A stretch of DNA of 9,508 nucleotides from G963674505 sp964575975 (GCA_964575975.1 CAZNTU010000219.1:1-9508), one strand, 5' to 3'; numbered from the stretch's first letter, positions 1 to 6,393 are shown. A program made the numbers and translations. Notes: generated from the letters alone by a model not told the origin.

Positions 1-1
1 A

Positions 2-1519
2 ATGGCGAAATACATCGGCGCTTTGGACTTGGGGACGACGAGCAACCGGTTCATCGTTTTCGACCGCGACGGTCAAATCGCGGGAATCGACCAGATGGAG
101 CACCGGCAGATTTTTCCCCGTCCCGGTTGGGTGGAGCACGACCCGATGGAGATTTGGAAGAACACCCAGGCGGTAATCAAGGGGGCCATGGGGAAGACGG
201 GGATTCGGGGTTCGGAGCTTGCGGCGGTTGGCATTACGAACCAGCGCGAAACTGCGGTCGTGTGGAACCGGAAGACGGGCGAGCCCTTGTGCAACGCCAT
301 CGTTTGGCAATGCACGCGCTCCGACGAAATTTGCCGTCGGCTCTCCGACGAGTACGGCCAGGACGGATTCAGGGAAAAGACCGGGCTTCCGGTGGCGACC
401 TACTTTTCCGGCCCGAAGATTCGCTGGATTCTGGAAAACGTTTCCGGAGCGGCGGCTGCGGCGGAGGCGGGCACGGCGGTTTTCGGCACCGTCGAAACTT
501 GGATCGTCTGGTGGCTGACCGGCGGACCCGACGGCGGCGCGCACGTCACCGACGTCACCAACGCCAGCCGCACCCTCATGATGAACTTGAACACCCTCCA
601 ATGGGACGACGAAATTCTTGGTATTTTGAAAATCCCGAAACGGATTCTCCCGAGGATCGTCCCGTCCATAGACCCGGACACGTGGGGGCACACGGTCAAG
701 GAGGGCCCGTTCAGGGCCACCGTTCCGGTCTGCGGAGCCCTGGGGGACCAGCAGGCCGCCCTGGTCGGGCAAACGTGCTTCGAGGTCGGGGAGGCCAAGA
801 ATACTTACGGGACAGGCTGTTTTCTCCTTTTGAACACGGGGACGGAACCGATGGCCTCCAAGCAGGGATTGCTGACCACGGTGGGATACAAGGTCGGCGG
901 TGAAAAGCCCGTGTACTGCCTGGAGGGCGCAGTCGCGGTGACCGGCGCGCTGGTCCAATGGACGAGGGACAACCTGGGGCTGATCAAGACCGCGCCGGAA
1001 ATCGAGGACTTGGCCAAAACAGTGGAGGACAACGGCGGCGCGTACATCGTTCCGGCCTTTTCGGGCCTTTTCGCCCCGTACTGGCGCTCGGACGCCCGGG
1101 GAGTGATCGCGGGATTGACCCGGTTCGTGAACAAGGGGCATCTGGCCCGCGCCGTGCTGGAGGCCACCGCCTACCAGACCGCGGACATCGTCGAGGCCAT
1201 GAACCGGGATTCGGGCGTGGCGCTTTCGAAGCTGAAGGTCGATGGCGGCATGGTGGGGAACGATCTTTTGATGCAATTCCAGGCGGATATTCTGAACGTG
1301 CCTGTCATAAGGCCCAAAGTGACGGAAACCACGGCCCTGGGCGCCGCCTACGCGGCGGGACTGGCCGTCGGGTTCTGGTCCGGGTTCGAGGAACTGAAGA
1401 AGAATTGGGCGGTCGATCGGGTGTGGGAACCGGAAATGGAGGCGGAGGTTCGGGAACAAAGGCGTCGGTTCTGGGGGAAGGCCGTGAGACGCACATTCGA
1501 TTGGACGGGAAAGGAATAA
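2..1519 (+). CDS. glpK: Glycerol kinase
   Basis: Cytoplasmic FGGY-family kinase that phosphorylates glycerol to sn-glycerol 3-phosphate with ATP, committing glycerol to catabolism or lipid synthesis. The 505 residues match the usual full length. Visible hallmarks are the N-terminal phosphate-binding DLGTTSNR (9-16), glycerol-binding NQRET (80-84) and YFSG (134-137), HVTDVTNASRT (181-191), the GDQQAALVGQ segment (248-257) with D249 in the position of the catalytic base (D245 in E. coli), NTYGTGCFLL (267-276), and the C-terminal VDGGMVGNDLLMQFQ and ETTALGAAYAAGLAVGFW blocks. The APYW motif (358-361) is followed by RSDARG rather than the E. coli-like DPxARG; I recall this variant from other bacterial GlpKs, so it probably does not mean loss of function. 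The ATG is the second base of the window, so its ribosome binding site, promoter and any upstream glpF or glpD are not visible. It is the last gene of its transcript, followed by a strong terminator. Confidence 0.96.
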   Translation: MAKYIGALDLGTTSNRFIVFDRDGQIAGIDQMEHRQIFPRPGWVEHDPMEIWKNTQAVIKGAMGKTGIRGSELAAVGITNQRETAVVWNRKTGEPLCNAIVWQCTRSDEICRRLSDEYGQDGFREKTGLPVATYFSGPKIRWILENVSGAAAAAEAGTAVFGTVETWIVWWLTGGPDGGAHVTDVTNASRTLMMNLNTLQWDDEILGILKIPKRILPRIVPSIDPDTWGHTVKEGPFRATVPVCGALGDQQAALVGQTCFEVGEAKNTYGTGCFLLLNTGTEPMASKQGLLTTVGYKVGGEKPVYCLEGAVAVTGALVQWTRDNLGLIKTAPEIEDLAKTVEDNGGAYIVPAFSGLFAPYWRSDARGVIAGLTRFVNKGHLARAVLEATAYQTADIVEAMNRDSGVALSKLKVDGGMVGNDLLMQFQADILNVPVIRPKVTETTALGAAYAAGLAVGFWSGFEELKKNWAVDRVWEPEMEAEVREQRRRFWGKAVRRTFDWTGKE

Positions 1520-1547
1520 AGAGAGGGGGCAAGCAACGCCACACGCC

Positions 1548-1573
1548 GCGCCGCCGTGGAAGGCGGCGCTACC
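1548..1573 (+). repeat. Hairpin repeat, copy 1 (arm-GTGGAA-arm-TACC)
   Basis: An 8-bp perfect stem, GCGCCGCC (1548-1555) with GGCGGCGC (1562-1569), closes a GTGGAA loop and is followed at once by TACC (1570-1573). It lies 28 bases after the glpK stop. There is no T-run, so it is not a canonical terminator by itself. It shares loop and tail with copy 3 and tail with copy 2, although the arms differ in sequence. This suggests a small dispersed structural repeat whose stem is kept by compensating changes. Confidence 0.6.
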
Positions 1574-1597
1574 GGCATTGAAAGCGCGATCCCTCGG

Positions 1598-1622
1598 AGG
1601 TAACCAGACCATTCTGGTCTGG
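1598..1622 (-). repeat. Hairpin repeat, copy 2 (reverse orientation)
   Basis: Read on the minus strand this is CCAGACC, loop AGAAT, GGTCTGG, then T and TACC. The outermost loop bases A and T can also pair, giving an 8-bp stem and a GAA loop. Its tail side AGGTAACCAGA (1598-1608) is the exact reverse complement of TCTGGTTACCT (1680-1690) in copy 3, so copies 2 and 3 form an 11-base inverted repeat about 70 bases apart and could pair with each other. Confidence 0.6.
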
Positions 1623-1664
1623 CGTGCCGGAATTCAAGACGGCGTTCGATACGTGCGACCTCGG

Positions 1665-1689
1665 ACCAGAGCTGGAAGCTCTGGTTACC
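1665..1689 (+). repeat. Hairpin repeat, copy 3 (arm-TGGAA-arm-TACC)
   Basis: An 8-bp perfect stem, ACCAGAGC (1665-1672) with GCTCTGGT (1678-1685), closes a TGGAA loop and is followed directly by TACC (1686-1689), the same layout as copy 1. It abuts the 5' arm of the glpK-side terminator, which begins at the next base. Confidence 0.6.
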
Positions 1690-1731
1690 TTCCAAGCCTT
1701 CGAAGCCTTCGAAGGCTTTCGGAATTTTTTT
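1690..1731 (+). terminator. Intrinsic terminator downstream of glpK
   Basis: A long stem runs from 1690 to 1724: TTCC with GGAA (4 bp), a two-base bulge (TC at 1719-1720), AAGCC with GGCTT (5 bp), TTCGAA with TTCGAA (6 bp) and a GCC loop at 1705-1707. Seven T residues follow immediately (1725-1731). This is the textbook form of a Rho-independent terminator for rightward transcription, about 170 bases after the glpK stop. The stem also contains a perfect 16-base palindrome at 1703-1718, so a shorter alternative hairpin is possible. Confidence 0.85.
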
Positions 1732-1736
1732 AGATT

Positions 1737-1766
1737 AAAAAAACCTCTATTTTGCAGCCATGCAAA
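1737..1766 (-). terminator. Possible terminator of the cupin transcript
   Basis: On the minus strand a 6-bp stem TTTGCA/TGCAAA (1751-1756 and 1761-1766) with a TGGC loop is followed after seven bases by seven T residues (1743 to 1737). The stem is AT-rich and the gap to the T-run is longer than usual, so it would be weak. It lies about 105 bases beyond the cupin stop and back to back with the rightward terminator, as expected for a convergent spacer. Confidence 0.4.
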
Positions 1767-1872
1767 GTATAATTCGGGTCGAGCCCAAGGTTTTGAAACG
1801 CTTGCTAAAGCCGGGCCGCCGCGCTTTTCGAGCTTTTGACTCGACATCGCCGCAACCCGGCGACCGCAGCAT

Positions 1873-2193
1873 TCATATCGGCGGCGCGATAGTCACCAAC
1901 ACCCTCATGTCGCTTCCGGCCCTGATTCCATGCGGCTCGGCGATATCGGAAATCAGGACGTCTCCCGTTTCCGCGGGGATTTCGGCGCCGTCCTTTCCCA
2001 GGAACGATCCGGAACCCTCCAGCACCGCGATGCTCAGCTGCCCCTCGATGTCGTGGGAATGGACGGGCAATTCCTGGCCCGCCTTGAGGTTGAAGTTGAT
2101 CACCTTGAAATACGGCGAATCGTGGACAAGGAGTTTCTTCAGTCCCTTGTCGCTGAATTGGTTTTCCTTGAATACCTCGATTTTCTTCAACAT
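1873..2193 (-). CDS. Small single-domain cupin protein
   Basis: This 106-residue protein is one conserved beta-barrel cupin domain and nothing else. The metal-site motif 1 is recognisable as ELPVHSHDIEGQLSIAVLEGSG (41-62, with H45 and H47 as likely ligands and Q52 in the usual Glu/Gln position). Motif 2 is the GDVLISDIAEPHGI region (77-90, H88). Small cupins of this kind bind a divalent metal and may be enzymes or ligand sensors; the substrate cannot be told. The ATG at 2193 is supported by a strong Shine-Dalgarno AGGAGAGG (2197-2204). The frame stays open upstream into the neighbouring ligase gene, but that stretch is the antisense-type shadow of another frame, so the short form is the real gene. 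It seems to have its own activator-type promoter. No signal peptide, so it is cytoplasmic. Confidence 0.85.
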   Translation of the reverse strand: MLKKIEVFKENQFSDKGLKKLLVHDSPYFKVINFNLKAGQELPVHSHDIEGQLSIAVLEGSGSFLGKDGAEIPAETGDVLISDIAEPHGIRAGSDMRVLVTIAPPI

Positions 2194-2231
2194 TGGCCTC
2201 TCCTTTCCTGTCTTTTGGAAGATAGTCGATA

Positions 2232-2256
2232 TCGACGAAAGATTTTCGTTCGTCGA
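2232..2256 (-). other. Stem-loop in the cupin 5' leader
   Basis: TCGACGAA (2232-2239) and TTCGTCGA (2249-2256) form an 8-bp perfect stem with a nine-base loop. It lies between the predicted start of transcription (about 2268) and the ribosome binding site. It overlaps a separate perfect 12-base palindrome, GTCGATATCGAC (2225-2236), so the two folds exclude each other. It could affect leader stability or be a protein site; function is unknown. Confidence 0.45.
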
Positions 2257-2274
2257 CGCGTTGCAGCTTGGACC

Positions 2275-2316
2275 AATGTAACGACTTCGCGACGGGATTT
2301 CATTGACTTGGGTCAA
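2275..2316 (-). promoter_or_regulatory. Cupin promoter with FNR/CRP-type activator site
   Basis: A 14-base dyad, TTGAC-N4-GTCAA (2303-2316), fits the TTGA-N6-TCAA core bound by FNR/FixK/DNR-type regulators. On the minus strand it ends exactly 22 bases before TACATT (2280-2275), a fair -10 box. That puts the dyad centre at -41.5 relative to a start near 2268, the standard class II activator position. There is no good independent -35 box, as expected for an activator-dependent promoter. The regulator itself is not in the window, so oxygen, nitric oxide or another signal cannot be chosen. Confidence 0.55.
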
Positions 2317-2324
2317 ACGACGCG

Positions 2325-2347
2325 AAAAAAAATCGCGATTTAACGCG
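2325..2347 (-). terminator. Weak terminator at the end of the ligase gene
   Basis: Overlapping the stop codon, the minus strand has CGCG (2347-2344), a six-base loop, CGCG (2337-2334), one A and then eight T residues (2332-2325). The stem is only 4 bp but all G-C, and the T-run is long. It would separate the radical SAM/ligase transcript from the cupin gene, which agrees with a separate cupin promoter just downstream. Confidence 0.35.
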
Positions 2348-3683
2348 GAAAGTCGAGCAGTTCCATGAGAGCTTTCCTGTCGATTTTTCCGGAGGCGGAC
2401 ACCGACAGTTTGTCGACGACCTTTACAATTCTCGGCACGGCATACGATTCCATCGATCCGCGCAGGGTGGCTTTTACATGTTCCGCCGTCGTCGTGCCTT
2501 GCACGACCGCGCAGATTTCGCTTTCCCTCCCTCGCGAGCACGGTCTCGAAAAGACGGCGGCGTCGGTCACGCCATCTATCCTTCCGATCTTGTTTCGGAT
2601 TTCCTCGAGATCGACCCGTTTTCCGGCGACCTTCACGACCCCGTCGATGCGGCCGACCAAAGAGAATGTAGCGTCGTCGATCTTTTCGACCCGGTCCCCG
2701 GTCCGGTAATAGCCTTCTCCGTCCCTTTCGATTTCGGGCGATATGAACGGGGAGCGGACCAGGAGGCGTTCTTCGCGAACTTTCCAATCCACGGGTTCGA
2801 AGGCGGTCAGGTGTCTTTCCCCCCTGGCCCGGCATCTCGACGCCACCCCGCCGGTTTCGGTGGAACCGTAGATTTCCACGAGTTCCACCCCGGTTTTCGC
2901 GTGGAAGGCGTCGCCGTCGGCCTCCTCGAGCTTTCCGGCCGACGAAGTCGCCAGTCTGAGGGCGCCGCGAGGAATTTCCCCGTCCCGCAGTATCCTGTAG
3001 TGCATGGGAACGCCCGCGAAAACGGTGGGGCGGTCGTTCTTCAGGCTGTTTCTGATTTCCTCGGGAAAGGCGCACATTTCAGGAAGCACCCCCGCCGACG
3101 AAACGAAGGGGGCCAGGACCGAAAACAGAAAACCGTAGATATGGTAGGGCGGGGCCGCCGAAAGTATCCGGTCCTCCTCCGACAACCCGAATTTTTCGGA
3201 CAGGTGGAACGCCTCCATGAAAACGTTGTTCGGGGTTTTCGAGAAAATCTTGGGCTTGCCCGTGGAGCCTCCGGTGAAGAATTTCAAAAACGGCGCGTCC
3301 AAGTCCTTTACTGTCTCCGAAGGACGAATCGGCCCGCTTGTCGGGGACGGGACGACGATTTCGACGTCGGCCGGCGCGATATCTGGATTGTCGGTGGCGA
3401 CCGCGTCGAAACCGATGCTCTCTCGAATTTCCCGGATTGCCCGGCCGGAGAGGGCGTATGGGAAAATCAAGGCGAATTCCGACGTCAAGGCCGCCAGGAC
3501 GGCGGCCGCGATTATCGCCTTGTCTTCGGAGAAGACCAGTACGCTCTTCTTTCCGGAGGAAAAGGCCGAGCATATGTCCGCGGCCATTGCGCGGACATCT
3601 CCGAAGGTGCGTTCGCCGATCGTGAAATAGCGGTCTGGACGGGCCGGGTCCGTGACGATTCTTCCAAGTTTTTCCCTTGTCAT
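2340..3683 (-). CDS. AMP-forming acyl/aryl ligase (ANL superfamily)
   Basis: Adenylates a carboxylic acid with ATP and would then transfer it to CoA, a carrier protein or another acceptor; the substrate is not predictable. The core motifs are all present: ATP loop FFTGGSTGKPK (135-145), IYGSTETGG (271-279, A5), GYYRTGD (324-330, A7), GRIDGVVKVAGKR (344-356, hinge A8), and SGKIDRK (431-437) with K433 as the likely catalytic A10 lysine. At 447 residues it is shorter than common acyl-CoA synthetases (500 or more), with the reduction mainly in the N-terminal domain. It resembles the compact AMP-ligases found in polyketide-like and aryl-polyene-type clusters, but no carrier protein or ketosynthase is visible here. 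It starts 24 bases after the radical SAM stop on the same strand, so the two are very likely co-transcribed. The upstream Shine-Dalgarno is weak (GGA about 12 bases before the ATG), which suggests translational coupling. No signal peptide. Confidence 0.88.
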   Translation of the reverse strand: MTREKLGRIVTDPARPDRYFTIGERTFGDVRAMAADICSAFSSGKKSVLVFSEDKAIIAAAVLAALTSEFALIFPYALSGRAIREIRESIGFDAVATDNPDIAPADVEIVVPSPTSGPIRPSETVKDLDAPFLKFFTGGSTGKPKIFSKTPNNVFMEAFHLSEKFGLSEEDRILSAAPPYHIYGFLFSVLAPFVSSAGVLPEMCAFPEEIRNSLKNDRPTVFAGVPMHYRILRDGEIPRGALRLATSSAGKLEEADGDAFHAKTGVELVEIYGSTETGGVASRCRARGERHLTAFEPVDWKVREERLLVRSPFISPEIERDGEGYYRTGDRVEKIDDATFSLVGRIDGVVKVAGKRVDLEEIRNKIGRIDGVTDAAVFSRPCSRGRESEICAVVQGTTTAEHVKATLRGSMESYAVPRIVKVVDKLSVSASGKIDRKALMELLDFPR

Positions 3684-3707
3684 GGACAGATTTTCCGGTT
3701 CGTTTTT

Positions 3708-5156
3708 TTAGTTCGCATTCGTCGTGCTTTCGGGTTCGGGTTCGAAACTGCGCTTGGCCGCGAGGAACGCGGGCAGGTGCCTCAGAAAGTAGGCTATGCT
3801 TCCCCGGTGCTCCCACAGCCGTTTCGCGAATTTCCTGCGCCATTCCGGCGACGAGTAGAATCGTTTGACATGCCGGTTGTACAACTGGTCGAGCGTCTCT
3901 TTGGAGTCGATTCCCCTTGGCGTGAAAACGAAATTCAGGCAGTTCATCTTGCGCCAGTCGTCGTCCAGGGTTCCTTGCTCGCGGATCGTTTTCCAGACGG
4001 GAGCGCCGGGAAACGGGGTGAACTTGGACATGTTCATGTCGTCCAGGCCCAGGGACATCACGAAATCGCTCGTTTTTGCGGCGGATTCGACGGTCTCCCC
4101 CGGAAGCCCCATCATAAAGAGCCCCTTGGCCCGCAACCCCGCCGCTTGAATTCGGTCGACCGTTTTTCGGACCTCTTCCAGGTAAACGCCGGGCTTGTGG
4201 ATTTCCAAAAGCGCGGGGTCCCCCGATTCGATCCCCACGGAGACCATGAGGGCGCCGGCTTTTTTCAGCGACGACAGCAGGTCTTCGTCGGCGTGCCCCA
4301 CGCGGACGGCGCAATTGAATTGCATTCCCAGAGGCTTGGCGATCAGCGAGCGGCAAAGTTCGTCGATCCGCTTGCGGTCGGCCGTGAAAAGATCGTCGTA
4401 GATGTTGACGTGCCGCACGCCGAAACGTTTCCGGAGGTATTTCATGTGTTCGTAGACGTATTCCGCGCTATTGTACCGATAGCCTCTCTTGAACACGGAC
4501 CGGTCGCAATAGGAACACTGGTAGGGGCATCCCCTGCTGGTGACCATGGTGGCGCCGGGGGAGTGAACATAGCTGAACAGCGGGAGATTGTATCCTTTCG
4601 GAAAGCCTACTAGCTTTTCGTAGGCGGGAAACGGGAGGTCGTCCAGGTTCGGAATGTGGCGCCGGGGCGAGTTGACGACGGCTTTTTCCCCGTCGCGCCA
4701 GATCAACCCGTCGATCTTCTCCGGGGGCGCCCCCGAGGCAAGTTCCGCCAAAGTCGCCTCCCCCTCGCCCATGCACAGGAAATCGACCGATTCGAAATGT
4801 TCCAGGAGCGGGCCGCCGACGGCCGAAACATGCACGCCGCCGAAAACCGCGACTATCTTTCCGTTTCGGTCCTTTATACGTCTCGCCAGATCGTGGCCGT
4901 CTATAAAACCCGAGGTGGTCGCCGAGAATCCCACCAGGTCGGGTTTGTAGCCTATGATTCTATCGACGTGGATGTCGTTGGACACGGGCGCTTTCGGACC
5001 TAGGCAGTCGTGCAGGAAAACCTCGTGTCCTTCCCTTTCCAGGTAGGCGGCGATGGAGAGAAGTCCCAGCGGAGCCATTCGGTTTGCGATGGCGGCGATG
5101 TCTTTTTTGCCGGGAATCCAGTTCGACCCCGTCGGATGTACCAGAACGATGCGCAT
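3708..5156 (-). CDS. B12-binding-domain radical SAM protein
   Basis: A 482-residue protein in two parts. Residues 1-140 are a Rossmann-like cobalamin-binding-type domain that opens MRIVLVHPTG and continues through DLVGFSATTS (73-82) and IVAVFGGVHVSAVGG (101-115). The usual D-x-H-x-x-G cobalamin motif is not clear (HDCLG at 49-53 instead). The radical SAM domain carries C210-x3-C214-x2-C217 in SRGCPYQCSYCDRS, which binds the 4Fe-4S cluster, then GIESGD (308-313) and MGLPGET (349-355). The layout is that of the BchE/P-methylase/hopanoid-methylase group, whose members methylate or cyclise unactivated carbons. The substrate is unknown, and the ligase downstream hints at an activated carboxylic acid. 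I chose the ATG at 5156 because the domain normally begins there; a GTG at 5207 would add 17 residues but sits only about 10 bases from the predicted transcription start. Neither start has a clear Shine-Dalgarno. Oxygen-sensitive chemistry is implied. Confidence 0.88.
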   Translation of the reverse strand: MRIVLVHPTGSNWIPGKKDIAAIANRMAPLGLLSIAAYLEREGHEVFLHDCLGPKAPVSNDIHVDRIIGYKPDLVGFSATTSGFIDGHDLARRIKDRNGKIVAVFGGVHVSAVGGPLLEHFESVDFLCMGEGEATLAELASGAPPEKIDGLIWRDGEKAVVNSPRRHIPNLDDLPFPAYEKLVGFPKGYNLPLFSYVHSPGATMVTSRGCPYQCSYCDRSVFKRGYRYNSAEYVYEHMKYLRKRFGVRHVNIYDDLFTADRKRIDELCRSLIAKPLGMQFNCAVRVGHADEDLLSSLKKAGALMVSVGIESGDPALLEIHKPGVYLEEVRKTVDRIQAAGLRAKGLFMMGLPGETVESAAKTSDFVMSLGLDDMNMSKFTPFPGAPVWKTIREQGTLDDDWRKMNCLNFVFTPRGIDSKETLDQLYNRHVKRFYSSPEWRRKFAKRLWEHRGSIAYFLRHLPAFLAAKRSFEPEPESTTNAN

Positions 5157-5223
5157 TGGCTTTGCCGCAAAATTTGTCGATTTTCGAAAAAAAGCGGTTT
5201 TCTCCACGTTTGCAAAGAACGCG

Positions 5224-5252
5224 AAGATAGACTATCGACGCGTATTTATCAA
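5224..5252 (-). promoter_or_regulatory. Promoter of the radical SAM/ligase unit
   Basis: On the minus strand TTGATA (5252-5247), 17 bases, then TATCTT (5229-5224), giving a start near 5217 and a leader of about 60 bases to the ATG at 5156. Good match to sigma70-type spacing, back to back with the hslO promoter. Confidence 0.6.
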
Positions 5253-5279
5253 CCCCTAAATTCGCGAACGCGGCATTCG

Positions 5280-5308
5280 TTGACGAACCAAAAGCCTGCG
5301 CCTATATT
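5280..5308 (+). promoter_or_regulatory. Promoter of hslO
   Basis: TTGACG (5280-5285), a 17-base spacer and TATATT (5303-5308) make a near-consensus sigma70-type promoter. The start would fall near 5315, leaving a leader of about 30 bases. No heat-shock type box or repressor dyad is obvious. Confidence 0.72.
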
Positions 5309-5334
5309 AAAAACCTTTGAATTGAGCATCGAAC

Positions 5335-5338
5335 GGAG
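5335..5338 (+). promoter_or_regulatory. Ribosome binding site that fixes the hslO start
   Basis: GGAG ends eight bases before the ATG at 5347 but only two bases before an in-frame TTG at 5341. The spacing therefore selects the ATG. Confidence 0.65.
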
Positions 5339-5346
5339 CTTTGCGA

Positions 5347-6288
5347 ATGATAAAGAAAAAAATATACGGACAAACATTGAAGGAACAGCTGAAAGCGGCG
5401 GCGAAAGATCGTCTTTTAGGCTTTATTTTGGCGGGCGGGGCGTTTCGGGGGGCGATTCTTCACGCCACCAGAATGGTCAACGAGATGCGATCCAATCACG
5501 GATTGGGAATCTTGGAAACGCTGGCGCTCGGACATGCCTATATCGCGGCGGGCTTGATGTCCGTCAATTTGAAGGGAAACGACAGACTGTCGTTTCAGAT
5601 CGACTGCACCGGTCCGATAAAAGGACTGGTCGCGGAAACCAACGCGTTCGGAGAAGTCAGGGGATACCTGAAAAACGTCCCGATTCCAATTGACAAGCCC
5701 CTGGAAAGCTTCAACCTGTCGCCTTTCTTCGGGGCGGGATTGCTGAAGGTCACGAAATATCTGGAGGATGCCAAGCAGCCCTTCACAGGTACGGTTAATC
5801 TGCAATACGGAAGTCTCGCCAAGGACCTCGCCTTTTATTTCGCGACCTCCGAGCAGGTTCCGACGGCTTTCAACCTTTCCGTTCAGTTCGACTCGAACGG
5901 CGAGGCGATCGGAGCGGGAGGATTGTTTCTTCAGGTCATGCCCGGCGCCGACCCGGACGTCGTCGCCCAAATCGAGGAACTTGTCTCGCGGATTCCGTCC
6001 ATGGGGCGAAAATTCGCGGAAAACGCCGATCCCTTGGCTCTCCTGGAAGACTCCTTTGGAATATACGGGCTGAAAACCCTCGACGAGGGAAGGGTGGAAT
6101 TTTTATGCCACTGCAACGCCGGGAAGGTCAAAAACCTGCTTTTCATGCTGCCCGTGGACGATCTCAGGGACATTAAAGACAACGGACCTTTTCCCGTGGA
6201 ACTGACATGCAGCTACTGCAATACCGTGTATCGCTTTTCCCAAGCCGATATCGACCGGATTTACGGCGCAAGGTATCCGAACAATTGA
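5347..6288 (+). CDS. hslO: Redox-regulated chaperone Hsp33
   Basis: Cytoplasmic holdase chaperone that is switched on by oxidative unfolding and protects proteins until DnaK can refold them. In the reduced form zinc is held by four C-terminal cysteines, all present here: C254-H-C256 and C288-S-Y-C291. Other family marks are GPIKGL...GEVRGY (89-106), the Y-x3-SEQ-x-PTAF block (164-175), GGLFLQVMPGA (191-201) and a Gly-Ile-Tyr linker before the zinc domain. The 313 residues are slightly longer than the E. coli protein (about 292). The gene stands alone, with its own strong promoter and a GGAG ribosome binding site, divergent from the radical SAM gene. It converges on the membrane-protein gene. 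Redox chaperone beside oxygen-sensitive radical SAM chemistry is suggestive, but the two are divergent and a functional tie is only inference. Confidence 0.95.
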   Translation: MIKKKIYGQTLKEQLKAAAKDRLLGFILAGGAFRGAILHATRMVNEMRSNHGLGILETLALGHAYIAAGLMSVNLKGNDRLSFQIDCTGPIKGLVAETNAFGEVRGYLKNVPIPIDKPLESFNLSPFFGAGLLKVTKYLEDAKQPFTGTVNLQYGSLAKDLAFYFATSEQVPTAFNLSVQFDSNGEAIGAGGLFLQVMPGADPDVVAQIEELVSRIPSMGRKFAENADPLALLEDSFGIYGLKTLDEGRVEFLCHCNAGKVKNLLFMLPVDDLRDIKDNGPFPVELTCSYCNTVYRFSQADIDRIYGARYPNN

Positions 6289-6393
6289 ATCTATGGACGG
6301 GCGTATACGAAAATCATTGGTATTTGACGAACCCAAGGAAAAGCCGTCGCGCAATTCGGCCGCCAGTTGCCATGTTTTACGGTTCGTCGTTCC
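6289..6393. other. Convergent spacer between hslO and the membrane-protein gene
   Basis: A 105-base gap with no T-run terminator on either strand. It holds an 8-base inverted repeat, GACGAACC (6326-6333) and GGTTCGTC (6381-6388), 47 bases apart. This could fold as the base of a large shared hairpin, but support is weak. Confidence 0.3.

Noticed and set aside
127..903. A 258-codon frame inside glpK
   Set aside because: Out-of-frame Gly/Arg-rich shadow of a clearly intact glycerol kinase.
1768..1773. Perfect TATAAT in the convergent spacer
   Set aside because: No -35 box at 16-18 bases upstream and no rightward gene before 5347, so I do not call a promoter.
1624..1839. Small open frame in the glpK-cupin spacer
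   Set aside because: It is a read-through of the hairpins and terminator, with no ribosome binding site. Its Phe/Ala repeats come from the TTCGAA repeats.
1520..1872. tRNA, small regulatory RNA or CRISPR in the 353-base spacer
   Set aside because: The hairpins do not make a cloverleaf, there are no evenly spaced direct repeats, and the structures are explained by the repeat family and terminators.
1873..3075. A 400-codon minus-strand frame that seems to fuse a long basic N-terminal part to the cupin
   Set aside because: The N-terminal part is an out-of-frame reading of the ligase gene. The cupin has its own strong ribosome binding site and promoter, so there is no fusion.
3079..4356. A 425-codon minus-strand frame spanning the ligase/radical SAM junction
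   Set aside because: Arg-rich shadow in another frame of two genes that are intact in their own frames.
2478..4613. A 711-codon open frame on the plus strand
   Set aside because: It lies antisense to the ligase and radical SAM genes, both of which carry complete catalytic motifs. Its product is Arg/Gly/Pro-rich with no recognisable domain, as expected from a GC-rich opposite strand.
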